From assembly GCF_002214525.1 (NCBI RefSeq), contig NZ_CP015104.1, positions 1,054,001-1,118,000 of the forward strand: DNA of 64,000 nucleotides, read 5' to 3'. The DNA is from Thermococcus sp. P6 (GTDB taxonomy: Archaea > Methanobacteriota_B > Thermococci > Thermococcales > Thermococcaceae). This document shows, piece after piece, positions 61,756-64,000 of the stretch. Below the pieces are notes generated by a model. The model had not been told where the DNA came from, ran no database searches, and worked only from the letters and a program-made list of their open reading frames with translations. A program made the position numbers and the translations under genes. The stretch's first letter is position 1. Each line of letters starts with the position of its first letter.

Positions 61756-61767
61756 CTTTTATAAAGT
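61756..61767 (-). promoter_or_regulatory. Probable TATA box of the L21e-RpoF-DUF655-RsmA operon
   Basis: On the minus strand ACTTTATAAAAG follows a purine-rich GAAAA and lies about 120 bases before the L21e start, next to the stop of pus10. Transcription from it would begin near 61735 and leave a leader of roughly 95 bases, long for this window, in which nothing else is encoded. Confidence 0.5.
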
Positions 61768-61769
61768 TT

Positions 61770-62930
61770 TCAGTCCTCGAGAACGTTCAACACGTCGAGC
61801 CTCTCACACCATGCAGATTTTCCAAGCAACCCGCTGACCGAGGGCTTCGTCCTTCCCCCGTCTCCGGACACGAGCTCTTTGATGTAAAGACCTCCATCGG
61901 TAACCAGCCTGAGCAGGAAATGTTTCTCATCGAGCCATCTGGCTTCGGCATCGTGAACCCGCCTGATCCTCACCCTGTCGGCCCTGACCTTTCTCACGCG
62001 CCATGGGGTTCTCTGGTGGATTTCCATACCTTTGAGTTTTGAAGCCACCTCTTCCGCTTCCTCGGGGGTTACCCCCTCATCGACGCGGACGAGGGCGAGG
62101 TATTCCTTTCTGTGTCTCCGGGTGAGGACTTTCCTTGCCTCGTCCCGGGAGATAAAGCTAAGGTCCGAAACCAGAACCTTTCCGGTTGAGTTTACCTCCT
62201 TCGCCAGCTCTTCCAGATCGAGGTTTCTGCGTCTCGGACGTTTGATCTCAAGCACAAAGGGCCTTCCGTTGCCGAGCGTTCGAACGTCAACATCCTCCCT
62301 CCCGGCGGCCTTGAAAACGCACTTCCCTTCGGATGCCCTTGAAAATGGGCCGCACACTATGGAAGCAACGCTCTCCTTAAAACCGGACAGGGGGGTCTGC
62401 GGGATACCCCTTACGAGCTTCCTGTAGCGACCGTAAACGTAGAGGGAAGCTATCCGGAGCTCGATCTTATTTGAGTAGGGCTCGACGATAAAAACCACGT
62501 CAGGGTCTCTGGAGAACTCCTTTCCCGTGGCCTTTTCAAAGGCCTTTCCGAGCTCCCGGTTGAACTCCCGGTTTATGGGCTCCGCACTTTCTATTCCAAA
62601 CTCCCTCCAGATGGACTCTTCCCTCTCCACAACCTCCGGAGGAAACCGGGAGCCAACGAGGAAGGTCCCGAACTCTATTCCCGAGGAGGCTTTTTTCATG
62701 TCCTCAACGAGCCGGGGGATCCTCTCGAAGACGTTGCCACACAGCCCGCAGGTCTCAGGCTCGGGGATGGGATCCAGTCCTCTGGCGGAGCGCTCCATGT
62801 TGAGGACGAACCTTATGGCTCTACCCCTGTTCTCGTTGGTGCCCTTCCCCAGCTTTCCGAAGAGTCTTCCCAGACAGTGGTCGCAGAGACCGTAGACTTC
62901 CAGCACCTTTTCCGCCCTTTCGATTATCAT
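61770..62930 (-). CDS. pus10: tRNA pseudouridine synthase Pus10
   Basis: This 386-residue archaeal Pus10 makes pseudouridine 54 and 55 in tRNA. The N-terminal THUMP-like part has a zinc site (GLCDHCLGRLFG near residue 14; CGLCGNVFER near 61). The catalytic core shows YVYGRYRKLVRGIPQT near 168 and the aspartate region REDVDVRTLGNGRPFVLEIK near 210. It is read leftwards, ending just before the L21e promoter. Confidence 0.93.
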   Translation of the reverse strand: MIIERAEKVLEVYGLCDHCLGRLFGKLGKGTNENRGRAIRFVLNMERSARGLDPIPEPETCGLCGNVFERIPRLVEDMKKASSGIEFGTFLVGSRFPPEVVEREESIWREFGIESAEPINREFNRELGKAFEKATGKEFSRDPDVVFIVEPYSNKIELRIASLYVYGRYRKLVRGIPQTPLSGFKESVASIVCGPFSRASEGKCVFKAAGREDVDVRTLGNGRPFVLEIKRPRRRNLDLEELAKEVNSTGKVLVSDLSFISRDEARKVLTRRHRKEYLALVRVDEGVTPEEAEEVASKLKGMEIHQRTPWRVRKVRADRVRIRRVHDAEARWLDEKHFLLRLVTDGGLYIKELVSGDGGRTKPSVSGLLGKSAWCERLDVLNVLED

Positions 62931-62977
62931 CCTTTCACCCCAAGTTTTATATTCCCCGGACCAGAAATTCCCGCGCG

Positions 62978-63271
62978 ATGATGAGTCGCAGGCAGAGGAT
63001 AATAAAACTTTTGGAGGAGCGGGACTACAGCGTGAGCGAGCTTGCGAGGGCCCTCGAGCTTCGTGGCAGGGGCTCGGGGAAGGTAATCCTCGAGGATCTT
63101 AAGGTCATCCGAAGGACGCTCAAGCATCAGGGCAGGGTGCTCCTCATAAAGCCCGCGGAATGCAGGAAGTGTGGCTTCGTCTTCAGACCGGAGATACGCG
63201 TTCCCTCGCGCTGTCCAAGGTGTGGCTCGGAGTGGATAGAGGAGCCGAGGTTTAAGATCGAAACCCGGTAG
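62978..63271 (+). CDS. Small HTH/zinc-ribbon transcriptional regulator (COG3357-like)
   Basis: This 97-residue protein has a winged-helix N-terminus (RRQRIIKLLEERDYSVSELAR) and a zinc ribbon of two knuckles (CRKCGFVF near residue 62, CPRCGSEW near 78). This domain pair defines a small archaeal regulator family. It is divergent from pus10 with 47 bases between, so it may act on that region. Target unknown. Confidence 0.85.
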   Translation: MMSRRQRIIKLLEERDYSVSELARALELRGRGSGKVILEDLKVIRRTLKHQGRVLLIKPAECRKCGFVFRPEIRVPSRCPRCGSEWIEEPRFKIETR

Positions 63272-63375
63272 CCGTCATTCAGACAACATAACCCCGAAAT
63301 TCTGGCCGGATTTCGTCACCCGTCCAGCCCCAAGGTTTATATTAAAGGAAAAGCACCTTCTCCGGAGGGTGGGTC

Positions 63376-64000
63376 ATGCGTAAAGTGGAGAGGTTTATGA
63401 GGGATAAGGACCTCAGGGTCGGAGATCGCGTCCGGATAATCGAAAAGGAGGACGGAAAAACGAGCACCTATGAGGGCATCGTGATGAACCCCTACGAGCT
63501 TTCCAGTGGGGAAACGCTCACGCTGAAGCTCGACAACGGCTACAACATCGGGATACTGATAGACCAGATAGAATCCGTCGAGGTGGTTGAGAGGGCGTCT
63601 CAAAAGGAGGGGCCAACCTTCAGGGAAGTTCTCCCAAAGAAGCCCGGCCTCCCGGGCGTTGCGATAATCGGAACAGGCGGGACCATAGCGAGCAGGATAG
63701 ACTACAAGACCGGGGCCGTTCACGCGGCCTTCACCGCCGAGGAGCTCGCAATGGCCGTTCCGGAGATATTCGAGGTAGCCAACGTAACACCGAAGCTTCT
63801 CTTCAACATAATGAGCGAGGATATGAGCCCCAAACACTGGGTTAAAATAGCCCACGAGGTTGCAAAAGCCCTGAACGACGGCGAGGACGGTGTCGTGGTG
63901 GCCCACGGAACGGACACGATGGGATACACCGCGGCAGCCCTCAGCTTCATGCTCCGCGATCTCGGTAAGCCGGTTATCCTCGTCGGTTCTCAGAGGAGTT
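63376..64000 (+). CDS. gatD: Glu-tRNA(Gln) amidotransferase subunit D (5' part)
   Basis: The gene runs off the window end after about 208 codons. ATG 63376 follows GGAGGGTGGG. The N-terminal SH3-like domain (VGDRVRIIEKEDG) is followed by the asparaginase-like core with the threonine nucleophile in IIGTGGTIASR near residue 96 and VVAHGTDTMGYTA near 174. With GatE it releases ammonia from Asn/Gln to make Gln-tRNA(Gln) in archaea. A TATA-like GTTTATATTAAAG lies about 35-45 bases upstream. Confidence 0.94.
   Translation, partial: MRKVERFMRDKDLRVGDRVRIIEKEDGKTSTYEGIVMNPYELSSGETLTLKLDNGYNIGILIDQIESVEVVERASQKEGPTFREVLPKKPGLPGVAIIGTGGTIASRIDYKTGAVHAAFTAEELAMAVPEIFEVANVTPKLLFNIMSEDMSPKHWVKIAHEVAKALNDGEDGVVVAHGTDTMGYTAAALSFMLRDLGKPVILVGSQRS

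Overview
The window is one contiguous piece of a Thermococcales chromosome, most likely a Thermococcus with a GC-rich genome. It carries the tail of a membrane-bound sulfane reductase (MBS/Mbx) operon, archaeal-only information-processing genes (L37Ae, L21e, RpoP, RpoF, aIF5A, Nep1, Pus10, Pcc1, prefoldin beta, GatD, EndoQ, a TIP49-type ATPase), a Thermococcales S-layer protein, and a CGP-CTERM tail typical of Thermococcaceae. Genes are dense and often overlap as ATGA or TGATG. Ribosome binding sites are GGTGA/GAGGTG-like and TATA boxes are recognisable. I saw no tRNA, rRNA, CRISPR array or insertion sequence.

Layout. 1-7383: distal half of the MBS operon (antiporter-like subunits G, H, H', then M, J, K, L, N). 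7384-18848: an accessory island that looks like a defence locus. It holds an AbiE-like HTH/nucleotidyltransferase pair behind a palindromic operator, a large adenine-methyltransferase (type IIG/PglX-like) gene broken by a frameshift, three small AT-rich genes on the opposite strand (one perhaps HEPN-like), and a PLD-nuclease/SNF2-helicase fusion. 18840-25216: a CcdA plus thioredoxin-like CGP-CTERM pair, a SemiSWEET-like protein, a PEBP lipoprotein, an SDR enzyme, a DUF2284 protein, TIP49 and QueE. 26057-26116: a possible structured RNA. 26275-29348: the translation/transcription cluster L37Ae-RpoP-Brix-Pcc1-prefoldin-DUF3194-DHH. 29385-38755: housekeeping genes (tRNA-binding protein, aldo/keto reductase, ApgM, HIT, ThyX, OTCase, m5C methyltransferase). 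38755-40658: a phosphoesterase, a deleted saccharopine-dehydrogenase-like pseudogene and Nep1.

40754-47281: an NSS-like membrane protein, aIF5A with agmatinase, a CBS protein with a Na+/H+ antiporter, and EndoQ with a PCNA-binding tail. 47366-52306: ThiL, an unknown Cys-rich protein, VapBC, and an ABC exporter whose ATPase is frameshifted. 52415-58834: an AmrS-like radical SAM enzyme, an internally duplicated unknown protein, the S-layer protein behind a strong promoter, and a second radical SAM protein. 58922-64000: a ferritin-like protein, the L21e-RpoF-DUF655-RsmA operon read leftwards, Pus10, a small HTH/zinc-ribbon regulator, and the start of GatD.

The most unusual part is the 7.6-18.8 kb island. 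An intact nuclease-helicase sits beside a methyltransferase that appears broken, whose putative specificity region has strikingly lower GC than the rest of the gene. Three genes are visibly damaged (methyltransferase, ABC ATPase, saccharopine-dehydrogenase-like). Two of these are single-base frameshifts and could be either real decay or assembly errors.
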